DNA of 64,000 nt from CBFIDA01 sp965661085 (GCA_965661085.1 CBFIDA010000006.1:1-64000), one strand, 5' to 3'. Shown: positions 1 through 8,769, counted from the first letter of the stretch. The notes: generated by a model from the letters alone, not told the origin. Program-made: numbers and translations.

Positions 1-89
1 GGATGGTGACCTTGCCTGCAGGTGCGTTGGGATCGGTTCTGTTCTTTTACACATTTGGTACGTTACTGGGGCTGCCATTGTCACCATGA
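1..89 (+). CDS. 3' end of an unidentified membrane protein gene (partial)
   Basis: An open frame enters from the window edge and ends at TGA 87-89. Its last residues (GSVLFFYTFGTLLGLPLSP) are strongly hydrophobic, like the final helix of a transporter or other inner-membrane protein. Only 28 codons are visible, so the family cannot be named and even the coding call is tentative. No terminator hairpin follows directly. Confidence 0.4.
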   Translation, partial: MVTLPAGALGSVLFFYTFGTLLGLPLSP

Positions 90-583
90 CGCATAAAAGA
101 TGCGACATGCTGCTCAATCACCAAAATAAAAAAGAAACATCCTTGTCGTGTCTCAATCCTTGAGACCATTCCTTAAAATCATAAAGATTGCATTTCTTAT
201 GCTGATTTAATTTTGACAGGATACACCAAAAAATCAATCCGTGCGTCATGCGCAGACGCACACAAAAACACACAATATTAATTTAAACAATGGTTTGACA
301 GAAAATCCAGACAAGTAGACTCACATAAAAAAGATTAAAAAGCCCGCAGGGCGCAGGGCCAATTGCTTACATTTTTGTCTGATTTGGGTTTGATAGGTCT
401 GTGCTTCAGTCTGTCGATGACATTCGAATGACCTTAAAGGCAAGTTTGTGCATTTTTTGTATGACAGCCTACCTCGAGGTTTCACCGCAACAAATGCATT
501 TACCAAAGTGCAGATGATCGCGTTCAGAGCCTATTTTGAATTGCAACACACTTGGCGGATGCACATCTGTAAAAAGCAAAGAT
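90..583. other. Intergenic stretch without a recognisable gene
   Basis: AT-rich and without a convincing coding frame. The only structure seen is a small GC hairpin (GCCC 342-345, GGGC 349-352), followed on the minus strand by two T runs, which could be a weak terminator. A 61-codon minus frame at 321-506 is mostly the translation of that hairpin and is not a gene. Confidence 0.5.
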
Positions 584-616
584 ATCAAGCCACACATCCT
601 TGATGTCTGGCTTGAT
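584..616 (-). terminator. Probable Rho-independent terminator of the small-gene cluster
   Basis: ATCAAGCCA (584-592) pairs with TGGCTTGAT (608-616), and ACATC (594-598) pairs with GATGT (602-606), with one C-C mismatch and a 3-base loop. Read on the minus strand the hairpin is followed by a T-rich stretch (ATCTTTGCTTTTT). It lies just after the stop codon at 639. Confidence 0.6.
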
Positions 617-638
617 GCCATCAATGACGTTAGCGTAC

Positions 639-1139
639 TTAAATGGGCTGGATTGGGGAGCGCGTCATAGTGTCACTCTTATTGCGTTGTGCGCGTAGGC
701 GGCGCTGTTCACGCCTTTCTCGCGCTGCAGCGCTGTTTTGCTTTCCATACCTGTGGGTAGGTTTGGCACTCTTTGGTGCTGGTCTTGGTCTTGGAGGTGT
801 CGAACACAATGAATCAGAGGATGCGGATGAAAAACCATTACGCGCACAATTTTCATCGGTCTTTGAATCATTCTCAGAGCATATCATGCTATTGGCCAGA
901 TTGACCTTCCCTAATGCCAGCGTCAACTCTGATATTTCGAACACGCTTGAAGGTTTTTCTTGTAGACACCTTTTAAAGAGATTCCTATCGTTCGTGCATC
1001 TGAAAGTTTTGCGTTTACGTGCAAGCAGCGCCTTACGTTTGTCTTTACCACGTGCAAAGGCTATGCGGCGTTTATCGCGCAATTTTATGCTGAGCTCCTT
1101 GACAGTCCGTCTGAGTAGGTTTTTACGTTGTGATCCCAT
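639..1139 (-). CDS. Hypothetical lysine/arginine-rich protein (166 aa)
   Basis: Function unknown. The start is fixed by AGGAG seven bases before the ATG at 1139; a longer reading to 1181 lacks a site. The product is very basic. An N-terminal K/R-rich half (MGSQRKNLLRRTVKELSIKL) precedes a short neutral middle and a C-terminal proline and arginine-rich tail (RERREQRRLRAQR). There is no signal peptide or membrane segment. It is the last of three small minus-strand genes, 64 bases after the previous one, and is followed by a hairpin terminator. Its composition would fit nucleic-acid binding or a disordered secreted protein, but neither is shown. A long plus-strand frame covering the same bases has no ribosome binding site. 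Confidence 0.55.
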   Translation of the reverse strand: MGSQRKNLLRRTVKELSIKLRDKRRIAFARGKDKRKALLARKRKTFRCTNDRNLFKRCLQEKPSSVFEISELTLALGKVNLANSMICSENDSKTDENCARNGFSSASSDSLCSTPPRPRPAPKSAKPTHRYGKQNSAAARERREQRRLRAQRNKSDTMTRSPIQPI

Positions 1140-1202
1140 GGTTTTTCTCCTGTGGTACGATGAGGGTGCTTGCCGATACAATGAGTGGTTTTAAAATGAT
1201 GG

Positions 1203-1508
1203 TTATCGGGGTTGAAAAAGAGATCGTGGACCTGAAAGACCGTTCTCTTCTCTATTTTCATGTCTTATGGGCTGAGGTGTCATGTCTGCATCTCGATTGA
1301 TGATGCGCATTAAGTTAGATGGCGACAGATGATTTGTGGTGCCTGGATTTTGCCGTGGCTTGGATGGTGCATGTGCGTTTTGTTCCCCTGGAATCGTCGG
1401 GCGGACCGGCGTGCAAAAACCTGACTGTTCTTGGGGTGTGTGATTTCTGGATGCACGTTGCGATCGTTGTTCCAGTGTTGATGGGCGAAAATTGTATCTT
1501 CTGGGCAT
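1203..1508 (-). CDS. Hypothetical small basic, low-complexity protein (101 aa)
   Basis: Function unknown. AGGAG lies six bases before the ATG at 1508. The protein is rich in Pro, Arg, Asn, Gln and Ser (for example MPRRYNFRPSTLEQRSQRAS) and looks disordered, with no hydrophobic segment. It is the middle gene of three short co-oriented genes that share good ribosome binding sites and similar basic composition, suggesting one transcript and possibly a common origin, though no alignable domain is visible between them. Confidence 0.5.
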   Translation of the reverse strand: MPRRYNFRPSTLEQRSQRASRNHTPQEQSGFCTPVRPTIPGEQNAHAPSKPRQNPGTTNHLSPSNLMRIINRDADMTPQPIRHENREENGLSGPRSLFQPR

Positions 1509-1576
1509 GTCATGCTCCTTCTCTTCAAATAATACTCACCTTAGCAAGACCGAAAATTTCGAAGATTAAAATAACC

Positions 1577-2026
1577 TTAAAAAAAGAGGCTGTTTTGCTC
1601 AAAAGATGAGCATATGGTGTTTTTTTGTCCTGGTATGTCGACATCTTGTGGTTGTGGGCATTTGATGTTTAATGCAAGACATGTTCTGGCTTCTAATATC
1701 CTCTCATCGATAAATCGCTTCAGATGGGCTTGTAAATCATGTTCCAACAATGCTTTTTTTTCGATCGACAAATGGGCAACCCATGTTTTTTTTCCATCGA
1801 TACTCTCGGGCTGTTTCAATATGCTGGGCAGTTTGTCCTGAAGTATCATGCGTTCAGATTTGTAGTGTTTGTCCTGAAGTCTCAAGCATTCAAGGTTGAA
1901 GTGTTTGATTTGATCACAGACAGAACGATAGAATTTTGAAAGACCATCTCTCAACAACTTGTATGTTTTTGGAGTGATGTGATCCAGTTTCAGGTTTTCA
2001 AGCATGGTGAATACAATTTTGGCCAT
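1577..2026 (-). CDS. Hypothetical charged helical protein (149 aa)
   Basis: Function unknown. The sequence is rich in Lys, Leu, Glu and Asp with regular heptad-like spacing (LECLRLQDKHYKSERMILQ), suggesting a mostly helical soluble protein. It contains a few cysteines and no signal peptide. The ATG at 2026 is preferred because GGA lies about nine bases upstream; a GTG at 2050 would add eight residues but has no ribosome binding site. It is the first gene of the small-gene cluster, 69 bases upstream of the next gene. Confidence 0.5.
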   Translation of the reverse strand: MAKIVFTMLENLKLDHITPKTYKLLRDGLSKFYRSVCDQIKHFNLECLRLQDKHYKSERMILQDKLPSILKQPESIDGKKTWVAHLSIEKKALLEHDLQAHLKRFIDERILEARTCLALNIKCPQPQDVDIPGQKNTICSSFEQNSLFF

Positions 2027-2107
2027 CAGTATGTTCCAAGATAAAACCACAATGTATGGACTTTATTGGATCGTTACATGAAGGCTTCCTGAAAAAGATA
2101 CGCATCT

Positions 2108-2245
2108 TTATTGATGGTGTTTGCGTTGCTCAAACACTTCAAATGCATGAGACCAAACAAGCACCGCTTTCATCGTGCGCATCATCTGCGCGATATTCGC
2201 ATGACCTTTGGCGGTGATGATGGCTGGTACGCATTTGATGGATGC
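2108..2245 (-). pseudogene. Coding remnant, C-terminal end of an unknown gene
   Basis: A minus-strand frame of 45 codons between TAG (2246-2248) and TAA (2108-2110) has protein-like composition and codon choice (AIITAKGHANIAQMMRTMKA, then VLVWSHAFEVFEQRK). It has no usable start codon with a ribosome binding site. The simplest reading is the surviving 3' end of a decayed gene between the Fic gene and the small basic genes. No family was recognised. Confidence 0.3.
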
Positions 2246-2327
2246 CTAAGCTTGGCTATGCGCGCATAGAGCTGGCGGAGATTTTCAGAAAAAAACAACT
2301 GTTGTTGAGGGTTCTAAGACAGTCGCT

Positions 2328-3683
2328 TTACACGTTATTTTCCGACCCGCCTTTTTTCCATTGCGCAAAACAAATGGGTTTGATTTTGTAGATCGCGATA
2401 TTGCCGATATGAAGACTGGCAAGTTCTTGCTCTACCAATGTTATAAATGGTGCTCTGTTTGCAGACTCAATGTGGTCACGAGACCAATTTTCAATGGTTT
2501 GAATCAGTATTTCGCCATGAAGCGCGCTTTCTACAACCAAGCGTACAATGGTTTTAAGCTCTTGATCAAACTTCATTTGAAATAAATTGGGCTCCCCCAA
2601 GACATTTCTGGTCAATTGATAGTGTGTGGCGGATCTCTCGTAGGCCCAAATAAATACATCTTTCAGCAGCGCTGTTTTGTTTAATTCATAGATTGCAAGT
2701 AACCCATTGATATAGTCCATTCTGGGCACATCGATAAAAGACAAAGGCGATAAGTTATTTCTGATGAAAGGCATGTTGGCTGCCAGGCGAGATACGCGCT
2801 TGTTCACATCTTCAAAAGGTTGTAAGTAGGGCAAATGTACCATTAAAAAAAATGCTTGTTCAAAAGGATCTATGATTTTTGCCGCGGTATCGATCATGTG
2901 CTCAAAAGATGCTTTGATGCGTTGCGGTATCGCCAGAGGTTGATAAACGGATTGTCCTATCCCTACTGGGATTTGTCTTAATTGCCCTCTGGCATGTGGG
3001 TTTGCGAGTAAATTATTGGACAACAAGCTATGAAGATTCAAAACAACATATTGGCTGATGTGAAGATGATCTGCGCATGCGACCAAGAACGCAATTGCAG
3101 CTTTGTGGTTCATGATCATTTGCGTCTCAAATGCTGTTTTGGTATCTGCTTGCGCCCCAAATGCAATCAAGCGCTCTGTCTCCAACAGTGAGTATGTATT
3201 GCCTTCCAATCGACTGGAATTCCACGATAAATCAATCAACAAACGATTCAAAATCTGTTTTACATAAGTGCCCGCTTCAAGTACATGTTCAAGCTGCTGT
3301 CCTTTTTGCTTCAAATGGTCACGTTCGTGATGCGTTAAATAATATGTAACGTTTGGCGTATAGTCATATAGGAAACAACGATTGTAAGCTACCGGATCAC
3401 GTTTTTGAATGACTTGGGTCACATGCTTTTTTAAAGATTGCGCCTCTGTGGTGAGCTTCAAGTGTGCGTCAGTGTGTATAGAATAATAGCGTGTGGCGCT
3501 TTTCTTGCCCCTGGATGCTATTTTGTTTGCGGCTTTTAAAGCAGACAGGCGTCTGAGTAAAGTGCGATGTGGTATAGGGGTCGGTAACTGTCTATTGATC
3601 TCTGCGATTTGCACACCCGCATCATACTTCGCAATGATATCTAATATGTGCTGCAATGTTTCAGTGATTTTTAATTGAGACAT
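2328..3683 (-). CDS. Fic-family protein with N-terminal winged-helix domain
   Basis: Fic enzymes usually transfer AMP or another nucleotide to a target protein. About the first 85 residues look like a winged-helix DNA-binding domain (LLRRLSALKAANKIASRGKK). Next comes SSRLEGN near residue 165, which fits the (S/T)xxxE(G/N) inhibitory helix that keeps class II Fic proteins off. The catalytic loop, however, reads YLQPFEDVNKRVSRLAAN instead of the canonical HPFx(D/E)GNGR: the His is Gln and the second Gly is Lys. Either this is a specialised subfamily or activity is lost. The start at 3683 has AAGGAG seven bases upstream; an ATG-initiated extension to 3767 would translate the upstream repeats and is rejected. 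At 451 aa it fits wHTH-Fic proteins. The wHTH and the repeats suggest autoregulation. Confidence 0.85.
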   Translation of the reverse strand: MSQLKITETLQHILDIIAKYDAGVQIAEINRQLPTPIPHRTLLRRLSALKAANKIASRGKKSATRYYSIHTDAHLKLTTEAQSLKKHVTQVIQKRDPVAYNRCFLYDYTPNVTYYLTHHERDHLKQKGQQLEHVLEAGTYVKQILNRLLIDLSWNSSRLEGNTYSLLETERLIAFGAQADTKTAFETQMIMNHKAAIAFLVACADHLHISQYVVLNLHSLLSNNLLANPHARGQLRQIPVGIGQSVYQPLAIPQRIKASFEHMIDTAAKIIDPFEQAFFLMVHLPYLQPFEDVNKRVSRLAANMPFIRNNLSPLSFIDVPRMDYINGLLAIYELNKTALLKDVFIWAYERSATHYQLTRNVLGEPNLFQMKFDQELKTIVRLVVESALHGEILIQTIENWSRDHIESANRAPFITLVEQELASLHIGNIAIYKIKPICFAQWKKGGSENNV

Positions 3684-3741
3684 ACCGCCACTCCTTACGC
3701 CACTTCCGCCACATCCAGTATATCTTACGCCACTTCCGCCA
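3684..3741 (-). repeat. Direct-repeat array (TGGCG units) over the Fic gene start, candidate operator
   Basis: Two identical 18-bp copies (minus strand TGGCGGAAGTGGCGTAAG) lie at 3694-3711 and 3724-3741, exactly 30 bp apart. Each contains two TGGCG pentamers four bases apart, and a fifth TGGCG lies directly before the ATG. The first copy abuts the ribosome binding site. A protein bound here would block transcription or translation of the Fic gene, whose own N-terminal winged helix is the obvious candidate. Confidence 0.6.
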
Positions 3742-3766
3742 TTTTTGCAAATGGCGCCGCGTTGCA

Positions 3767-4144
3767 ATGCATGGGTCTTGCTTTATTTTGCATAGGGCGT
3801 GCTTCGTGCCAACGCACAGTCCTGACAAAGGGCGCTTTATTAAAAGTGCAGAAGCCAGGAGAGCATCTGCCTTGTGTCTTAGACCCCTGAAACATGACCA
3901 CTCAGTGAGAAAATGTTTTAACAAATTAGGCGGCATTTATGAAAAAGAAGCCATTCACGGCGCATCCAATGAAGCAACCCGAGCAATCAAACGCGCGGAT
4001 GACTGGGTGTGTGTTAAGCATGGGCAACCCATCATCCATGACATTGGACTTGTAGCATTGACGCTGTTGATTGCAGCATCAGCGCCAAAACAAAAAGCAG
4101 CCATGATGCTCTTGGTACAAAACTCGCGTGTTGGCTTGGCGTAA
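3767..4144 (+). pseudogene. Possible decayed gene between fic and rsmE
   Basis: The 580-base gap between the Fic gene and rsmE holds no clear gene. A plus-strand frame ending at TAA 4142-4144 has a protein-like C-terminal part (DDWVCVKHGQPIIHDIG, then a hydrophobic ALTLLIAASAP), but its N-terminal part is not protein-like and no ribosome binding site precedes a start. It may be a remnant. A short 38-codon frame from ATG 3939 and minus-strand frames here look like chance. Confidence 0.25.
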
Positions 4145-4321
4145 CTGGTCAGAAAGGGACAACATACAGGCTGTATGCGTGCGCCAGCAAGATGTTGCAT
4201 GCAAGTTGTGATTTCGCAACACCATATCGTTGATGGATCGGGGTCTGAATGTGCCTACCACTTTCCTGTATCCTGGCACGGCGCCTCATGCATCAGCGTT
4301 TGGCGACGGTGACTTGGGTGA

Positions 4322-5053
4322 TCAAGGTGCTTGCAGTGTTGCCAAGGCCGCCACCAGCGCGGTTTCGACACGCAAGATCCCGCCGGGCAATCGCAGACAT
4401 TGCCCGCCTTGTGCCCGTATATGGTCGGATTCCTCTTGGGTGAGGCCACCCTCAGGTCCCAGGCACAACAACACCGGCTGTGCGCGCAGTGTCTGCAGTG
4501 TTGAGGGTGACATTGCATTGGCAAAACCCAGCTCAATTTTTTGCATGGAGGATGTTTGGGCGCACAGTGTCTCCAAATCCATGGGCGTTGCCAACTCGGG
4601 CAGCCAGGCTTGCTCAGATTGTTCGGCGGCATGGGCGATGATGGTCTGCCAGCGTTGCTGGCTTTTGGTATCGATGTGTTTGTGCTGTCCCGTGGATCGT
4701 GAGTGGGCATAGATTGTTGGATAAAAAGCCCGACAACCCATCTGTGTGCCTTGATCAAACAACTGGGCCATGGTTTGGCGTGCACAGATGGGCACCGCCA
4801 CGGCAATGTGTGCAGAGGGTTTGGGCATCTGTGCAATGGCCATCACTTCAATGCCAACGTGTTTGGCACGTATCTCTGTGATCGCCACTGTGGCATACTG
4901 GCCTTGGCCATCCATCATCACCCATTGTTTGCCAATACGCCATCTCAAAACTCTTAATATGCGATGACTGAGATCGTCATCAAGCCAGAGATGCTGGCCG
5001 ATATGGCACACAACCGGATAATAAAGCCATTTCAGCTTGGCATCCGGCCTCAA
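4322..5053 (-). CDS. rsmE: 16S rRNA m3U1498 methyltransferase RsmE
   Basis: RsmE methylates N3 of U1498 in 16S rRNA of the assembled 30S subunit using S-adenosylmethionine. This 243-aa protein has the family length, an N-terminal PUA-like region (HRILRVLR) and the C-terminal SPOUT knot with LGPEGGLTQEE and LRLPGGILRVETA. The last motif is usually LGPRILRTETA, so one arginine is replaced by glycine. The start is a TTG at 5053 overlapping the mrcA stop (TTGA), with GAGG seven bases upstream inside mrcA. This implies translational coupling to mrcA. No ATG is available in frame near the expected N-terminus. Confidence 0.88.
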   Translation of the reverse strand: MRPDAKLKWLYYPVVCHIGQHLWLDDDLSHRILRVLRWRIGKQWVMMDGQGQYATVAITEIRAKHVGIEVMAIAQMPKPSAHIAVAVPICARQTMAQLFDQGTQMGCRAFYPTIYAHSRSTGQHKHIDTKSQQRWQTIIAHAAEQSEQAWLPELATPMDLETLCAQTSSMQKIELGFANAMSPSTLQTLRAQPVLLCLGPEGGLTQEESDHIRAQGGQCLRLPGGILRVETALVAALATLQAP

Positions 5054-7404
5054 AACAATGCCTCATTGTCTTCTGGCATGGGCTCGAGCACACGCAGCCA
5101 AGGTTGGGGTTTGGTGTGCGTGGGAGTCTTGGCCACTTCTTGTGCAGGCATGTGTCTTTTCCTGAAATACTCAAATCGCGAATCCTGTGTGCTCAGTGCG
5201 GTGCGCAAACCATTTTGATTGTTGATGCGGACCGATAAAATGTTGGCAGGTTTGTCAAAGGGCTGATCTGGGTGATTTTTCAAAATCATTTGCATCAGAT
5301 GTGTCCAAACCGGCAAAGCCGTCTGGGCGGCATAGGCTTTAAGGGATGTGTTGTCGTCATACCCCATCCACACTGTGGCCAGAAAATGTCGCGTATAACC
5401 CACAAACCACGCGTCTTTCAGTTGATTGGTGGTGCCGGTTTTGCCAGCCATATACTGCCTTTTCAATCGTTTTGCATAACGGCCAGTGCCATGTTGAATG
5501 ACGGTGCGCAGTGCATCGTTGATCAAAAAAGCCGTGTCTGCTTTCAAAATGCGCACCTTGTTGAGCTTGATGTGACGATAGGGTGGGGGCCGTGTTTCAT
5601 GTGCGTCGTACAACACGTGTTGGTGTCGATCCAGAATGCGTGCAATGACATGTGGGTGGATGGCATAACCGCCATTGGCAAAGGTGGCAAAGCTGCCGGT
5701 CAGTTGCCAGGGTGTGACCTCACCCGTACCCAGTGCCAAGGACAAACCGTCTGGCAAGTGTTTGCCATCAAAACCAAAATGTTGCAATGCTTGCTGCACC
5801 TCCGGAATCCCAAGCCACTTCACCAATCGTATGGTCACAAGGTTGCTGGAATGCATCAGGGCATGCCGTAGGGTCGTCATGCCCTGAAATGTGTGTGAGT
5901 GATTCTGAGGGCGCCACAGCTTGTGTGTTTGACTGTCGTAGGCAACAACGGGCGCATCGTTGATGCGTGAGGCAAGGGTCATGCCATGTTCCAAAGCCGA
6001 TGCATAAATGAAGGGTTTGATGCTGGATCCGGGCTGGCGTTTGGATTGGGTGGCGCGGTTAAAATGACTCAAACCATGATGATAGCCACCCACCAGACCC
6101 AGTACCGCACCGGTGTCGGGCGCCATAACCACCACGGCACCTTGTACGGCAGGGACTTGGGTCAGCGCCCAATGGCCATCATCAAAATCCGCATGGATAT
6201 ACACCACATCGCCCAGTTTGAATTGGGCCAAGAATTGTGTTTGTGTTTTGGCAGATGCTTTGCGTGGTTGCCATGATTGCGCTTGGGGTGTGACTTGCAC
6301 CACGTGATGGTTGGCACGCAACACCGACAATTGCTGACCTTGATGCATGACCACCACAGCAGGCTCAGCGCGTTGGGTGTGTGGTAGCGTTTTCAAGAGC
6401 GCAGGCCAGTCTGCCATCTTGCCCAGCGTATTCAAATTGCGGCTGGGGGCACGATAGCCATGGGTTTGATCATACTTAAGGATGCCTTGACGCAGGCTTT
6501 GTTGCGCGGCCTGTTGCACACGGGGTTGAATGGTGGTGATGACCTTGAGTCCTCGGGTGTACACCGCATCGCCATAGCGCTTGTACAGTTGACGTCGGAC
6601 ATATTCGGCCACATAAGGGGCGTTCAGTTCCACGTGAAACTCATGACGGCTGGCGGTCAGGGGGGCAGCGATTGCAGCCTGATGGTCGGCACGGTCGATG
6701 TACCCCATGGTGTGCATGCGTTTCAACACAAAGTTGCGGCGTGCCTTGGCGGCTTTGGGGTTGCGAATGGGGTTGTTGCGTGAGGGGGCTTTGGGTAGGC
6801 CCGCCAGCATGGCCATTTCAGGCAGTGTCAGTTGCTGTAATGTTTTGCCATAGTAGTTGCGAGCGGCTGCAGCAACGCCATAGGCACGTTGACCCAAGTA
6901 GATTTTATTGACGTAGAGGGTCAGAATTTGGTTTTTGCTCAAAGCATGGTCGATTTTAAGGGCCAACAGCATTTCTTTGAGTTTGCGGGCATAGGTTTTT
7001 TCGCGTGACAAATAAAAATTACGGGCCACCTGCATGGTGATGGTGCTGGCGCCCTGACGTTTTTGGCCAGTCACCACCAGTTGGTGCAGTGCCCGCCCAA
7101 TCCCCATCATGTCGATGCCATTGTGGTCATAAAAGCGCTGGTCTTCGGTGGCCAGCAGCGCATCAATGAACAATTGTGGCACGGCTGACAATGGCACAGG
7201 AATGCGTTGTTTTTCACCATACTCGGCCATGAGTGTGTGATCGGCACTGTAAATGCGCAATGGGGTTTGCATGGGGGTGTTGACCAGGGTCGACACATCG
7301 GGCAAGGTCCACCACAGATTGCAGAGCAAGACCAACACCACAATTGCGGTGCTCAACAGCATGCTGATCAGCGCCAGTCCCCACTTCAGCGTACGTTTGG
7401 CCAT
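5050..7404 (-). CDS. mrcA: Penicillin-binding protein 1A, class A transglycosylase/transpeptidase
   Basis: PBP1A polymerises lipid II into glycan strands and cross-links them in the periplasm. An N-terminal membrane anchor (residues about 8-30) precedes the GT51 glycosyltransferase domain with EDQRFYDHNGID and GASTITMQ, then a linker, then the transpeptidase domain with SSIKPF (active-site Ser), HSSN and AGKTGTTNQLKDAW. Length is 784 aa, slightly shorter than the E. coli enzyme. The ATG at 7404 is preceded by GGGGGAGAGAA. rsmE overlaps its 3' end. A parS-like sequence lies inside the gene at 6626-6641. Confidence 0.96.
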   Translation of the reverse strand: MAKRTLKWGLALISMLLSTAIVVLVLLCNLWWTLPDVSTLVNTPMQTPLRIYSADHTLMAEYGEKQRIPVPLSAVPQLFIDALLATEDQRFYDHNGIDMMGIGRALHQLVVTGQKRQGASTITMQVARNFYLSREKTYARKLKEMLLALKIDHALSKNQILTLYVNKIYLGQRAYGVAAAARNYYGKTLQQLTLPEMAMLAGLPKAPSRNNPIRNPKAAKARRNFVLKRMHTMGYIDRADHQAAIAAPLTASRHEFHVELNAPYVAEYVRRQLYKRYGDAVYTRGLKVITTIQPRVQQAAQQSLRQGILKYDQTHGYRAPSRNLNTLGKMADWPALLKTLPHTQRAEPAVVVMHQGQQLSVLRANHHVVQVTPQAQSWQPRKASAKTQTQFLAQFKLGDVVYIHADFDDGHWALTQVPAVQGAVVVMAPDTGAVLGLVGGYHHGLSHFNRATQSKRQPGSSIKPFIYASALEHGMTLASRINDAPVVAYDSQTHKLWRPQNHSHTFQGMTTLRHALMHSSNLVTIRLVKWLGIPEVQQALQHFGFDGKHLPDGLSLALGTGEVTPWQLTGSFATFANGGYAIHPHVIARILDRHQHVLYDAHETRPPPYRHIKLNKVRILKADTAFLINDALRTVIQHGTGRYAKRLKRQYMAGKTGTTNQLKDAWFVGYTRHFLATVWMGYDDNTSLKAYAAQTALPVWTHLMQMILKNHPDQPFDKPANILSVRINNQNGLRTALSTQDSRFEYFRKRHMPAQEVAKTPTHTKPQPWLRVLEPMPEDNEALF
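6626..6641. other. parS-like ParB-binding sequence within mrcA
   Basis: The sequence AGTTCCACGTGAAACT matches the widely conserved parS consensus TGTTNCACGTGAAACA at every inner position (GTTNCACGTGAAAC); only the two outermost bases differ. parS sites often lie inside coding genes near the replication origin. A second, intergenic match is at 53941. Binding is inferred, not shown; parA and parB are not in this window. Confidence 0.5.
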
Positions 7405-7462
7405 TTCTCTCCCCCGTTATGCCGCCATTTTAACAAGATCCCACGAAAAAAGAAATGGCATC

Positions 7463-8479
7463 TCATCTGCTGCGCAGGGTTGCCACATGCACCCCCAAAA
7501 AATCGGGATGATGAAAATGACTGCGCACACCATCGATCCGATCCATCAAATAGGCTTTGAGTGGCATGTTGACCACACGGTTGCAGGCAAAACCTTCTGT
7601 TGTGACACGATAATGACCATGTGAGGTGCTGAGCTTGCAGGTTTTGGGGTACATGCTGGTGGCATGTGACAGCATCAACCGTGTACAGCCTTGTGCCTCG
7701 TGACAGATGTGGGGCACAACGTGGCAAGCAGGGCTACAATGTATTTCTGGATAAATCAACGCCCCTTTTGCAAAGTGGCGTTGCAACAAAACACCCATAT
7801 GGTGCACAGGCACAGCCACTTTACCTTGCGGCCGATACACAAATTCAATGACACTGGGGGTGGGCAGGCGCTGGTACCACCTTGTGGGTTGACCATCGTG
7901 CATCAAGACCCCTTTAGGCACATAGGCCAGCTGGATGTGTTGCCGTTGTTGTAGCGCACGACGTGTCTGCGCAGGCAGCCATGATGGCGATGTAGCATGC
8001 CATGCCTTTTGATACCAAGGATACAAGGACTGGTGGATGTGCAGCATTTGACTGACTGCTTTGAACGGGGGATGTGGGTGGATATTGGCCAAGGTACCCA
8101 ACGCTTCGTTGAAAGGATTGAACTGTGCAGCCATGAAGTGATTGCGATTGACATGATGTACCAGATCAGGCATGCCTGGGGTGTGGTGATAATTGAGTTG
8201 CACCACACGATCCCAAAAGCTGTGACGGTTGGTGCTGGTGGCTTTGGCCATCAGCCACAACACATAACTGTAGCAATCAAAATGATCGGTGCGCATCAAT
8301 GGCATTGGTGCCACACAGTCTTTTTTCTTTGGCGCACAGCCTTCACCAATCACACCCGCATGAATTTTGTAGGGATGATCTTGGGCCTCAAGGCTCAAGT
8401 CCACCAGTTTTTTCTGCAGCCCAGCTTGGGCACAGACCACTGCCAACAAACACAAACCAACCCATACAATACGCATCAT
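7463..8479 (-). CDS. Exported DUF1460-like protein (NlpC/P60-type, possible cell-wall amidase)
   Basis: A signal peptide (MMRIVWVGLCLLAVVCAQA) directs this 338-aa protein to the periplasm. The core has the layout of DUF1460, an N-acetylmuramoyl-L-alanine amidase-like fold: a catalytic-type Cys in HFDCYSYV, then LNYHHTPGMPD, then HVNRNHFMAAQF as the likely His motif. The assignment rests on this order of motifs only. The protein is rich in His and Cys. GAGG lies five bases before the ATG at 8479, which decides the start over an upstream TTG. It precedes mrcA on the same strand, 58 bases away, fitting a cell-wall role. Confidence 0.6.
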   Translation of the reverse strand: MMRIVWVGLCLLAVVCAQAGLQKKLVDLSLEAQDHPYKIHAGVIGEGCAPKKKDCVAPMPLMRTDHFDCYSYVLWLMAKATSTNRHSFWDRVVQLNYHHTPGMPDLVHHVNRNHFMAAQFNPFNEALGTLANIHPHPPFKAVSQMLHIHQSLYPWYQKAWHATSPSWLPAQTRRALQQRQHIQLAYVPKGVLMHDGQPTRWYQRLPTPSVIEFVYRPQGKVAVPVHHMGVLLQRHFAKGALIYPEIHCSPACHVVPHICHEAQGCTRLMLSHATSMYPKTCKLSTSHGHYRVTTEGFACNRVVNMPLKAYLMDRIDGVRSHFHHPDFLGVHVATLRSR

Positions 8480-8769
8480 CAAAGCCTCAACCGCCCAAAA
8501 TCCAGCTTATGCCAAGTTGCGCTTTGAGACAAGCAGTCACAGTTTTTTGGTGATACTGTTCATCAACAAATGGTACAGACTTCGTGATGCTTCACACAAG
8601 ACATTGGCATGTTTTGTTCCCATGGGGCGTGCTGAACACAATACACACAACATGTGTGTTTGCTTTTTGTTACACGATCATCCCATCGGAAAGATCATCG
8701 TTGAATGCTTCGCTCACGGCATAAAGCAGTTGCGGTAATACCACATCGCGATTGGCCAGAGTGTTGCAT

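Noticed and set aside
321..506. Minus-strand frame of 61 codons
   Set aside because: Its C-terminus is the translation of a GC hairpin and T run, a common artefact of terminators.
643..1194. Long plus-strand open frame (183 codons)
   Set aside because: It mirrors the minus-strand gene at 639-1139, has no ribosome binding site, and the minus strand has AGGAG at the right distance and a terminator.
3684..3767. N-terminal extension of the Fic protein with two GGSGVR repeats
   Set aside because: The residues are a translation of the direct repeats; the ATG at 3683 has its own AAGGAG.
5609..5622. Palindrome CAACACGTGTTG considered as a third parS site
   Set aside because: Shares only the CACGTG centre with parS; flanks do not match. 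Other CACGTG sites in the window are also poor.
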